A stretch of 64,000 nucleotides of DNA, from contig NZ_VMNW02000002.1 of the NCBI RefSeq assembly GCF_007713735.2, forward strand, positions 124,001 through 188,000, given 5' to 3'. The DNA is from Amycolatopsis acidicola (lineage in GTDB: Bacteria > Actinomycetota > Actinomycetes > Mycobacteriales > Pseudonocardiaceae). This document shows positions 36,695 through 43,505 of the stretch, piece by piece. Under the pieces are notes generated by a model. The model saw nothing but the letters and a program-made list of their open reading frames with translations, did not search any database and was not told the origin of the DNA. Each line of letters begins with the position of its first letter. Position 1 is the first letter of the stretch. The position numbers were made by a program, and so were the translations under genes.

Positions 36695-36799
36695 TCAGTG
36701 CTGGTTGATCCGGTGGACCTGGGTGTTGCTGCGCCGTGCCCACGCACGCAGCCCGACGCCCGCCGCCGCGGCGGCCAGTACGGCGAGGATCTTCTTCAC
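36695..36799 (-). CDS. 34-residue putative membrane microprotein
   Basis: A GTG start at 36799 has a good ribosome binding site (AGAGAGG, 6 bases away) and the frame runs 34 codons to a stop at 36695. The product has a short basic start (VKK), a hydrophobic Ala-rich stretch of about 15 residues (ILAVLAAAAAGVGL) and a basic tail (RAWARRSNTQVHRINQH). It fits tightly between the two hydrolase genes with 11- and 12-base gaps. I recognise no family; it could be a single-pass membrane peptide or a chance frame. Confidence 0.5.
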   Translation of the reverse strand: MKKILAVLAAAAAGVGLRAWARRSNTQVHRINQH

Positions 36800-36810
36800 G
36801 GTTTTCCTCT

Positions 36811-37659
36811 CTACGCCACGGAATTGAGGAAGCCGGTCGCGACCGAGTAGTACTCGCGCGGGCGTTCTTCCTGGAGGTGGTGCGAAGCCCTGTCCATCAC
36901 GTGGAGGCTGCCGCGCGGGAGCATCCGGGCCAGCATCAGCGGGTAGTCCGGGGTCAGGAAAGCGTCGTACATGCCCCACAGGAACAGCGCAGGGGCCTCG
37001 ATCGCGGGCAGTTCCGCGGACAGGTCCTGCCAGTCACCGCGCGGCGAGTCGGACATGGCGGCCAGTTCGCGCTCCTCCGGGTCGAGGCTCTGCCGGTAGC
37101 GCAGGTCGAGCGTTTCGTCCGGCAGGGCGTCGGCGTCGTACCATTCGAGGCTCGTGATCAGCTTGCGCATCTTTTCGCGCGTCGGGCCTTCGCCGCCGTA
37201 GTAGGCGTCGCGTGCGGTGCGGCCGCGGTGCCCGTTCTCCGGCAGCGGGGCGAGCGGGCCGTGGAACACCGGCATGCTGCCCGTGATCACCAGCGAGCGC
37301 ACCCGGTCCGGGTACTTCGCGGCGAGGTTCAGCGCGATGGTGCCGCCCCAGGAGTTGCACACGAAGTCCGCTTGGGACACTCCGAGCGTGTCCAGCAGGC
37401 CCACGGTCTTCTCCGCATGGTGGTCCCACATCGGCCCCTTGATCCGGGACTTCTCGGACTTCCCGTACTGGTGGATGTCCACCAGCAGGCAGCGCCGGTC
37501 CGCGGCGAACAGCGGGGCGACCGGACCGAAGTCGCTCCACGCGGTGCAGCCGGGGCCGCCGCCGTGCAGGAACACGGTGTCGGCACCGGTGCCGAGGTCG
37601 TGGTAGTGGTACCGGACGCCGGCCCCGTCGGCGTAGTGACTTTCCGGTGGTGGCGTCAT
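36811..37659 (-). CDS. Alpha/beta hydrolase, meta-cleavage product hydrolase type
   Basis: 282 residues from ATG at 37659 with AAGGGACGG upstream, overlapping the M20-like stop (ATGA). VFLHGGGPGCTAWSDFGPV is the oxyanion region typical of BphD/HsaD/CarC-type hydrolases. Triad: Ser in VCNSWGGTIALN (about residue 106), Asp in WGMYDAFLTPD (about 227) and His in DRASHHLQEERP (about 257). The expected reaction is hydrolysis of a 2-hydroxy-6-oxo-dienoate to a 2-hydroxydienoate and an acid. The gene lies two genes after the extradiol dioxygenase. Confidence 0.9.
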   Translation of the reverse strand: MTPPPESHYADGAGVRYHYHDLGTGADTVFLHGGGPGCTAWSDFGPVAPLFAADRRCLLVDIHQYGKSEKSRIKGPMWDHHAEKTVGLLDTLGVSQADFVCNSWGGTIALNLAAKYPDRVRSLVITGSMPVFHGPLAPLPENGHRGRTARDAYYGGEGPTREKMRKLITSLEWYDADALPDETLDLRYRQSLDPEERELAAMSDSPRGDWQDLSAELPAIEAPALFLWGMYDAFLTPDYPLMLARMLPRGSLHVMDRASHHLQEERPREYYSVATGFLNSVA

Positions 37660-38939
37660 TTCCGTCCCTTCGTCGTGATCGTCAGTGCGGTGCGGGCGAG
37701 TACCTCGCAGAGCTTGCGCATGGCGCGGACGTCGACGGTGTTCATGCCGCGGGAGAAGTCCACGTCGAACTCGCCGCTGGTCACCTTGGGCATGCCGACC
37801 CGCGCGGTCGGGATGCCCCTGGCGCGCAGGATGTTCGCGTCGGTGGCGCCGCTGTTGTCCGGCACCGGTTCGTGCGCCCGGCCGTTGGCCGCCTCCCACG
37901 CCTCGATGGTGCCGCGCACGATCGGCGCGTCCGGCGGGGTGTGCGTGCCCGGGATGGCGAGCACCATCTCGACGCCGAGGTCGGTGTCCAGCTCGGCGGA
38001 CAGCCGCGCGGCGTACTCGGTGAGTTCGCGTTTCAGCGCCAGCGGCGCCATACCGGGCACGATCCGGATGTCCAGGCGGATCCGGCAGGCCGCCGGGGTG
38101 GCGGCGAGCAGCCGTTCCCAGCCGCCCGCGATCGAGCCGATGATCCCTTGCGGCAGCGCGGTTTCCGTGCGGTGCCGCGCGGGGTACCCGGCCAGCCACT
38201 CCTCCAGCCGCGTGACGACTTCGGCGGCCGTGACGACGGGGTTCCGGTAGGGCAGCCGGTGCCTGCTGCCGGCGTAGGTGTGGATGCCGGGCACGGTGAT
38301 TTCGAACCAGCACAGCCCGACCTCTTCGTGCGCCACGAAATCGCCGGGCTTCGCGATCACGGCGTGGTCGGTGTGCCAGCCGCGCTCCAGCAGGAACGAG
38401 CAGCCGACGCCCTGCCCTGTGTTGGCGCGCTCCGGGTAGCCCGGCGCTTCGACGGCGTTGGTGGGCATCCCGCCCGCACCGAACGCGGCCACGATGTCAC
38501 CGTCGAGTTGGGGCCGGACGCGCCCGAGCGCTTCGGCGAGCACGAGGATGCAGGCCGCGTGTCCCTTGGGATTGCCGGCCCCGAGGCCGGACACGAACGG
38601 CCCTTCGTCGCGCGCTTCGGGCAGCATGTCCTGGCGCAGCTCCGGGCCGATCCACGGCAGGTCGATGCCCGGCTCCCCCGTGGTGAAAGTATCGATCGGC
38701 GCGTACAGCATGATGTCCTCGCCGCCGCCGGATCCGCGCAGTCTGCCGGCCGCGTTCGCCTGGTGCTCGTCGAGGTGCTGCGCCGTCGCCGCCCAGCCCG
38801 CCGCCGCGAGGCGGCCGGCCAGCAGGTGCGCCAGTGGTGCCTCGCGCCCGGTCGGGCTCGGGATGTTCGTCACCGCGTGCGCGGCTTCGCGAAGCCGTTC
38901 CCCGGTGATTTCGGCCAGCACGGCGTCGAGCACCGTCAC
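37656..38939 (-). CDS. M20 peptidase-fold protein lacking the metal ligands
   Basis: 427 residues from GTG at 38939 (GTGA overlap). The order of segments follows the M20/ArgE/DapE family: an N-terminal catalytic half, a dimerisation insert (about 200-310) and a C-terminal half. Ligand positions are changed, however: the H.D motif reads LYAPIDTF, the GADMKG motif reads GAGNPKG, the EE pair is replaced by AFGAGGMP, the GEP segment reads AKPG, and the final HGPNE box is SRGMNT. All five metal ligands are therefore missing or replaced, while the frame is intact. It may be a lyase, a metal-free hydrolase or a binding protein for a pathway intermediate. Confidence 0.82.
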   Translation of the reverse strand: MTVLDAVLAEITGERLREAAHAVTNIPSPTGREAPLAHLLAGRLAAAGWAATAQHLDEHQANAAGRLRGSGGGEDIMLYAPIDTFTTGEPGIDLPWIGPELRQDMLPEARDEGPFVSGLGAGNPKGHAACILVLAEALGRVRPQLDGDIVAAFGAGGMPTNAVEAPGYPERANTGQGVGCSFLLERGWHTDHAVIAKPGDFVAHEEVGLCWFEITVPGIHTYAGSRHRLPYRNPVVTAAEVVTRLEEWLAGYPARHRTETALPQGIIGSIAGGWERLLAATPAACRIRLDIRIVPGMAPLALKRELTEYAARLSAELDTDLGVEMVLAIPGTHTPPDAPIVRGTIEAWEAANGRAHEPVPDNSGATDANILRARGIPTARVGMPKVTSGEFDVDFSRGMNTVDVRAMRKLCEVLARTALTITTKGRK

Positions 38940-39880
38940 GACACGCCCGCCGGTTCGATGACGCCCACGCCCATGCCGGTGAGCCATTCCGGCATCGGCG
39001 AGTACGCGAGGTTGCGGCCCGGCGCGAAGTCCAGCGCGGCGGCCATGGTCAGCCAGGTCCGCAGTTCCTGCCCGCCGTTCCCGGCGAGCTTTTCCAGGTC
39101 CTCGCTGGTGAACGTGCCGTAGCGGGCGAGTTCGCCCTTCTCCAGGTCCGCGAGAAAACGCTCGTCGAACTCCGGAAAGAGCACTGGCCGCGCGGCGGTG
39201 ATGATCTCGCGGCGACGCTGGTCGTAGCGCTCCCAGTCGCCCCGGCCGTTGAGCCAGGCTTCGACCAGGAACTCCTCGTCGTCGCCGTGCGGGTCCCGCC
39301 AGTCGGCGGGCCACGGCAGCTGGTGCGACAGCCCGCCCGACGCGAGCACCGCGACCTTCCGGTCCCCGCCGATCGCCCGCACCGCGTCCGCGATGTTGCG
39401 GCCCAGCTGCACGCACCGGTCCAGGCGTGGCAACGGGGCGGCGAACACGTTGATCACCAGCGGCACCACGGGAATTTCGAGCCCGCTGAGCAGGTACTGG
39501 ATCGCGTGCGTCTGCCCGTGGTCGATCTGCAGCCGCGCGGAGATCGCCACCTCGGTGCCGGCCTCGATCAGCTGCTGCGCCAGGCTCCGCGCGAACTCCT
39601 GGTCCGTCCTTTGCGGACCTTTCGGTGTCTTCGCCTCACCGGCGCCGAGCACTTCGCCGACGCCGAGGGTGAACGGCGGGATCATGTCCAGCCAGAACCC
39701 GCGGAAGTGGTTGGAGCCGATGATGATCGCGATGTCCGGCTCCGCCGCCGCGACCGCGTCCCGTGCCTCGCCGAGCGCGTCGCGGAAGCGCTCCGCGCGG
39801 CCGGTGTGCACGACCTTGTCCCAGTGGGTGTTCATCAACGTGGAGTGCGAAGCCCCGACGCCGACCACGATGTCCGACAT
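38936..39880 (-). CDS. Class III extradiol dioxygenase, MhpB-like (LigB superfamily)
   Basis: 314 residues from ATG at 39880 with GGGGAGCGG upstream; the length equals that of MhpB (2,3-dihydroxyphenylpropionate 1,2-dioxygenase). Features: metal ligand His12 in VGASHSTLM, His58 in GSNHFRGFWLDMIPPFTLGVG, catalytic His121 in QIDHGQTH and ASGGLSHQLPWP near residue 184, and the end SPMPEWLTGMGV. MhpB has the same blocks (MPPFCLGVG, QVDHG, GGLSHQ, PIPEWIAGFG). The enzyme should cleave a catechol-type ring next to the diol with O2 and Fe(II). It lies between the Rieske oxygenase and the hydrolases, in pathway order. Confidence 0.92.
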   Translation of the reverse strand: MSDIVVGVGASHSTLMNTHWDKVVHTGRAERFRDALGEARDAVAAAEPDIAIIIGSNHFRGFWLDMIPPFTLGVGEVLGAGEAKTPKGPQRTDQEFARSLAQQLIEAGTEVAISARLQIDHGQTHAIQYLLSGLEIPVVPLVINVFAAPLPRLDRCVQLGRNIADAVRAIGGDRKVAVLASGGLSHQLPWPADWRDPHGDDEEFLVEAWLNGRGDWERYDQRRREIITAARPVLFPEFDERFLADLEKGELARYGTFTSEDLEKLAGNGGQELRTWLTMAAALDFAPGRNLAYSPMPEWLTGMGVGVIEPAGVS

Positions 39881-39890
39881 ACCGCTCCCC

Positions 39891-41132
39891 TCAGTCCTTC
39901 GCCGCGGCGGGCTGGATCCCTTGCCCGGCAAGGCGTGCGACGCGTTCTTCGGTGACGTCCTCGGCGAGCTTGCGCCACTTGAGCAGCGAGTCGTCCGGAC
40001 GGTAGAGCTTCTCCGGCGGCGCGTCGGTCACCTCGACCATCCACTTGTCCTGCGCGGAGAACTCGCCGTGGAAGAGCCACCGGATGAAGCCGAGGTACTT
40101 GGCGTAGAACGGCAGCACCTTGCGTCCCTTGCGGAACTCGGCCATCACCCCGACGTAGAGGTGGTTGTCCGCGTCGACCGGGACGTAGAACTCGTAGTGG
40201 ATGAACGTCGGGTAGGCGATGCGCAGCATGCCCGGCATGCTCACCGACGCGAATCCGGGGAACTCCTGGGCCGCGATCACCGGGTCCACCTCGCGGTGCC
40301 CGCCGGTGTTGCCGATGTTGGTGACCTCCTTGGGCGGCTTGAGCTTGTACCAGGCCTGGTTGTTCCACGGGCCGAGGCCGGGGAAGTCGGCGTCCCAGTA
40401 CTGCTTGTCCTGCACCCGGAAGATCCACCGGCCGCGCTGCACGATGCGGGTCTCGTTCCACACCGGCATCGACTTGAACATGCGCCACAACGACGTCCGG
40501 TGCAGGTACTTCGCGTGCCCCTCGTCGTAGCCGTTCTCACAGGCGAAGCGCCAGTTGCCCTGGCGCGGCTGGATCCGGGAGCCGAGCACCGCGGCGTTGG
40601 AGACCAGCTCCTCCGGCAAGTGCTCGTCGATCGGCGGCGCCTCCTCACCGTCCCCTACGAACACCCACACCAGGCCGAGCCGTTCGGCGACCTCGTAGGT
40701 CGGCTGGGTGACCTTGCCGCAGATCGGGGATTTCGGGCCGTCGGTGATCGCGGCCTTCAGGTCACCGCTGGCGAGGTCGAAGGTCCAGCCGTGGTACGGG
40801 CACGAGATCGTGCCGGGGAACTGCTGGTTGCCTTCCGACAGCGGGACACCGCGGTGCGGGCAGCGGTCCTTGAGCGCGTACACCGTGCCGTGGCGGCCGC
40901 CGTCGCGGATGAGCACGATCTTCTCGCCGAGGAGGGTGATCTGCTTCGGCTTGCCGCCGATGTGGGAGCCATAGGCGACGGGGTACCAGTAGCCGCGGAA
41001 CCCCGCCGCGGCCGCCTGGTAGTGCGGCCAGCTCGACCAGTCCTGGCGGCCGGGCAGCCGGCCCAGCCGGGACCGGCGCCGCCGCGCCTCGGCGGCCTGC
41101 CCGTTCACGGGCGTCCCGGCTTCTGCAGTCAT
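39891..41132 (-). CDS. Rieske non-heme iron oxygenase, alpha subunit
   Basis: 413 residues. The Rieske cluster ligands are Cys91-x-His93 (RCPHRG) and Cys111-x2-His114 (CPYHGW); the mononuclear iron site is around Asp203, His206 and His211 (GYDEGHAKYLH). No beta-subunit gene is present, so it is probably a homotrimer, like carbazole 1,9a-dioxygenase, 2-oxo-dihydroquinoline 8-monooxygenase and KshA. The N-terminal region FRGYWYPVAYG and ITLLGEKIVLIRD fit that group. First gene of the - strand array, divergent from the reductase and ferredoxin that would feed it electrons. It should oxygenate an aromatic or heteroaromatic ring at the start of the pathway. Confidence 0.94.
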   Translation of the reverse strand: MTAEAGTPVNGQAAEARRRRSRLGRLPGRQDWSSWPHYQAAAAGFRGYWYPVAYGSHIGGKPKQITLLGEKIVLIRDGGRHGTVYALKDRCPHRGVPLSEGNQQFPGTISCPYHGWTFDLASGDLKAAITDGPKSPICGKVTQPTYEVAERLGLVWVFVGDGEEAPPIDEHLPEELVSNAAVLGSRIQPRQGNWRFACENGYDEGHAKYLHRTSLWRMFKSMPVWNETRIVQRGRWIFRVQDKQYWDADFPGLGPWNNQAWYKLKPPKEVTNIGNTGGHREVDPVIAAQEFPGFASVSMPGMLRIAYPTFIHYEFYVPVDADNHLYVGVMAEFRKGRKVLPFYAKYLGFIRWLFHGEFSAQDKWMVEVTDAPPEKLYRPDDSLLKWRKLAEDVTEERVARLAGQGIQPAAAKD

Positions 41133-41209
41133 GGGGGCGCTCCTTCACCTTCTCGAAAGCCTGACTGACGGCGAGTCCATCACCGCGGCCCCGCCGGGCC
41201 AACACGAGT

Positions 41210-41264
41210 GGTCCGCTCACCGGACCGGGGCGGCCACCGCGAGGAGTGTTCCGTTCACCGGTCC
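41210..41264. promoter_or_regulatory. Two IclR-type operators in the oxygenase/reductase divergent region
   Basis: GGTCCGCTCACCGGACC (41210-41226) has one mismatch in 8-base arms. GTTCCGTTCACCGGTCC (41248-41264) is a weaker copy 38 bases further on. The 205-base gap separates the Rieske oxygenase and ferredoxin reductase genes, so both operons can be controlled from here. Confidence 0.7.
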
Positions 41265-41337
41265 GGAATCGGTGGCGGCGGGCCGCGCGGTGCCTAGGGT
41301 GGCCACTGTCCACAGTCGACGATCAGGGAGAAACCCC

Positions 41338-42312
41338 ATGCCGCCAGTCACTTCCACCGACATCCTCATCGTCGGCGCCGGCCCGGCCGGGCTCTACGGG
41401 GCGTACTGCGCGGGGTTCCGCGGCCTGCGGGCCACCGTCGTCGACGCACTCCCGCAGCCGGGCGGTCAGGTCAGCGCGCTGTACCCGGAGAAGGAGATCC
41501 GTGACGTGGCGGGGATTCCCGGTGCGCGCGGACGTGATCTGGTCGACGGTCTGCTCGCGCAGGCGGCGCAGTTCGGCCCGGAATACCTCCTCGGCGAGCA
41601 GGCCGTGAGCCTGGCCTACGCCGGCGGGCGGCCCCAGGTCACGCTCCTGAGCGGGCGGGTCGTCGACGCCGGGGCCGTCGTGCTGACCGCCGGCATCGGG
41701 ACGTTCGCGCCGCGTCCGTTGCCTGCGGGCGAGGAGTTCCTGGGGCGGGGGCTGAGCTACTTCGTGCCCGACCCCGGCGCCCACGCGGACCACGACGTAC
41801 TGGTCGTGGGCGGCGGGGACAGTGCGCTCGACTGGGCGCTGACCCTGCGGCCGCTGGCGAAGTCGGTCACCCTGGTGCACCGGCGCGAACGGTTCCGCGC
41901 GCACGCGGCCAGTGTCACCGCCGTCGAGGAGTCCGGCGCGCGGATCCTGACCAACGCGGAGGTCTCGGCGCTGACCGGCGCGGAAACCGTCGCGGAGGCG
42001 CATGTCCGGATCGGGGACACCGTCGAGGTGCTGAAGGTGGACAGCGTCGTGGCGGCGCTGGGCTTCGTCAGCAATCTCGGCCCGCTCGCGAAGTGGGGGC
42101 TGAACCTGCTTCGCCGCTCGGTGCTCGTGGACACGCGTATGCGCACCAACCTCGACCGGGTCTACGCGGCCGGGGACATCACCGAATACGACGGCAAGGT
42201 GCGGCTGATGTCGGTCGGGTTCGGTGAGGTCGCCACCGCCGTGCACAACGCGGCCGTCGAGCTGGACCCCGGGCTTTCCCTGTTTCCCGGTCATTCCACC
42301 GAAACCGCCTGA
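41338..42312 (+). CDS. Ferredoxin-NAD(P)H reductase, thioredoxin reductase-like
   Basis: 324 residues from ATG at 41338 with CAGGGAGAAA upstream. FAD fold ILIVGAGPAGLYGAYCAGFRG (about 9-29), the segment LPQPGGQVSALYPEKEIRDVAG typical of the FNR2/TrxR-like reductases, NAD(P) fold VLVVGGGDSALDWAL near 154-168, and RVYAAGDITEYDGKVRLMSVGFGE. There is no CxxC redox pair as in thioredoxin reductase, so it passes electrons to a ferredoxin. With the ferredoxin 11 bases downstream it forms the electron supply for the divergent Rieske oxygenase. Confidence 0.92.
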   Translation: MPPVTSTDILIVGAGPAGLYGAYCAGFRGLRATVVDALPQPGGQVSALYPEKEIRDVAGIPGARGRDLVDGLLAQAAQFGPEYLLGEQAVSLAYAGGRPQVTLLSGRVVDAGAVVLTAGIGTFAPRPLPAGEEFLGRGLSYFVPDPGAHADHDVLVVGGGDSALDWALTLRPLAKSVTLVHRRERFRAHAASVTAVEESGARILTNAEVSALTGAETVAEAHVRIGDTVEVLKVDSVVAALGFVSNLGPLAKWGLNLLRRSVLVDTRMRTNLDRVYAAGDITEYDGKVRLMSVGFGEVATAVHNAAVELDPGLSLFPGHSTETA

Positions 42313-42323
42313 AGGAGGCTTCC

Positions 42324-42665
42324 ATGTCCTATGTGATCGGCGCGAACTGCATCGACGTCACCGACCGCGCGTGCCTCGACGTGTGCCCGGTCGACTGCAT
42401 CTACGTCGGCGAGCGCAAGAGCTACATCAACGCCAACGAGTGCATCGACTGCGGCGCCTGCGAACCGGAATGCCCGGTGGACGCCATCTTCGTGGACCGC
42501 AACGCACGCGGTGACGCGGAGAAGACCGTGTTCGTCGGTGATTCGATCGCCTTCTTCACCGAGTCGCTGCCCGGCCGCGACGCCCCGCTCGGCGATCCGG
42601 GCGGGGCGGGGTCCGTCGGTGACCTGGGGGTGGACACCGAGTTCGTGACCGCGTACCAGGCATGA
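42324..42665 (+). CDS. Seven-iron ferredoxin (FdxA type)
   Basis: 113 residues. Cysteine spacing follows Azotobacter-type 7Fe ferredoxins: Cys9, Cys17 and Cys50 would hold the [3Fe-4S] cluster and Cys21, Cys40, Cys43 and Cys46 the [4Fe-4S] cluster, with Cys25 free. The tail after residue 60 is acidic and glycine-rich. Rieske oxygenases in actinobacteria often use 3Fe or 3Fe/4Fe ferredoxins. The stop lies at the edge of a long terminator hairpin. Confidence 0.94.
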   Translation: MSYVIGANCIDVTDRACLDVCPVDCIYVGERKSYINANECIDCGACEPECPVDAIFVDRNARGDAEKTVFVGDSIAFFTESLPGRDAPLGDPGGAGSVGDLGVDTEFVTAYQA

Positions 42666-42708
42666 AAGCGGTGGGGTGCGGGAGAAACGTCCCGCACCCC
42701 ACCGCTTT
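42665..42708. terminator. Strong bidirectional terminator after the ferredoxin gene
   Basis: A perfect 18-bp stem encloses an 8-base loop (AGAAACGT). The left arm is 42665-42682 (starting AAAGCGGTGG) and the right arm 42691-42708 (ending CCACCGCTTT). It sits between convergent genes and gives T-rich ends in both directions. Confidence 0.92.
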
Positions 42709-42713
42709 CGTGG

Positions 42714-43505
42714 CTACCGGCCGGTGAACTCCGGTGGCCGTTTGTCGAGGAAGGCCTGCAGGCCCTCGGCCGCGTCGGCGCTGCGCATGAGTTCCTGGAC
42801 GCCCTTTTCCTCCCGCGCCAAGGCTTCCTCGATCGGCAGGCCATACCCTTCGTCGACGACGCGTTTGAGCAGGGCGATCGCGGCCGTCGGCTTGGCGGCC
42901 AGCGTCCGCGCCGTGGCCGCCACCGTCTCCGCGAATTCCTCCTGGGGCACAACGACATCCACCAGCCCGAGCTCGAGCGCACGCCGCGCGGACAGCCGGA
43001 CGCCGTCGATCATCAGGCGTTTCGCCAGGTGCGGGCCGACCAGCCGGGGCAGCCGCTGGCTCCCGCCCGCGCCGGGGAAAAGCCCGAGCGCCATCTCCGG
43101 GAAACCGAAGCTCGCGTTGTCCGCCAGTATCCGCAGATCACACGCGAGCGACAGTTCCGCTCCCCCGCCCAGCGCGTGCCCGTTCATGGCCGCCACCACG
43201 GGTTTCGGCGCCCGTTCCAGCGCCCGCTGCACGTCGATCCAGCGGCGCATCTTCGCCTGGTTGGCGTCCGAGAGGTCCCGCATCACCGCGATGTCCGCGC
43301 CGGCCACGAAGAACCGCCCGGTGCCGGTGAGCACGACGCAGCGCACCGCCGGGTCGTCGGCCAGTGGCGCCAGTACCGTCAGGAACTCCTCGATCATCGC
43401 CGGGTCGACCGCGTTCGCCGGCGGGCGGTCGATCCGGATCGTCGCCACCGCACCCTCGCGCGTCACGTTCAGCACCGGCACCGGATTCTCCGTTCCCTCG
43501 TTCAT
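42714..43505 (-). CDS. Enoyl-CoA hydratase/isomerase family protein
   Basis: 263 residues from ATG at 43505 (ATGA overlap with the CoA-transferase stop). Crotonase marks: IRIDRPPANAVDPAM, FVAGADIAVMRDL, GHALGGGAELSLACDLRI with GGGAE carrying the first catalytic Glu position, and SFGFPEMALGLFPGAGGSQRLPRLVG with the second Glu, so a true hydratase is likely. It is coupled to the double CaiB-type CoA-transferase and should hydrate the enoyl-CoA it makes. Confidence 0.92.
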   Translation of the reverse strand: MNEGTENPVPVLNVTREGAVATIRIDRPPANAVDPAMIEEFLTVLAPLADDPAVRCVVLTGTGRFFVAGADIAVMRDLSDANQAKMRRWIDVQRALERAPKPVVAAMNGHALGGGAELSLACDLRILADNASFGFPEMALGLFPGAGGSQRLPRLVGPHLAKRLMIDGVRLSARRALELGLVDVVVPQEEFAETVAATARTLAAKPTAAIALLKRVVDEGYGLPIEEALAREEKGVQELMRSADAAEGLQAFLDKRPPEFTGR

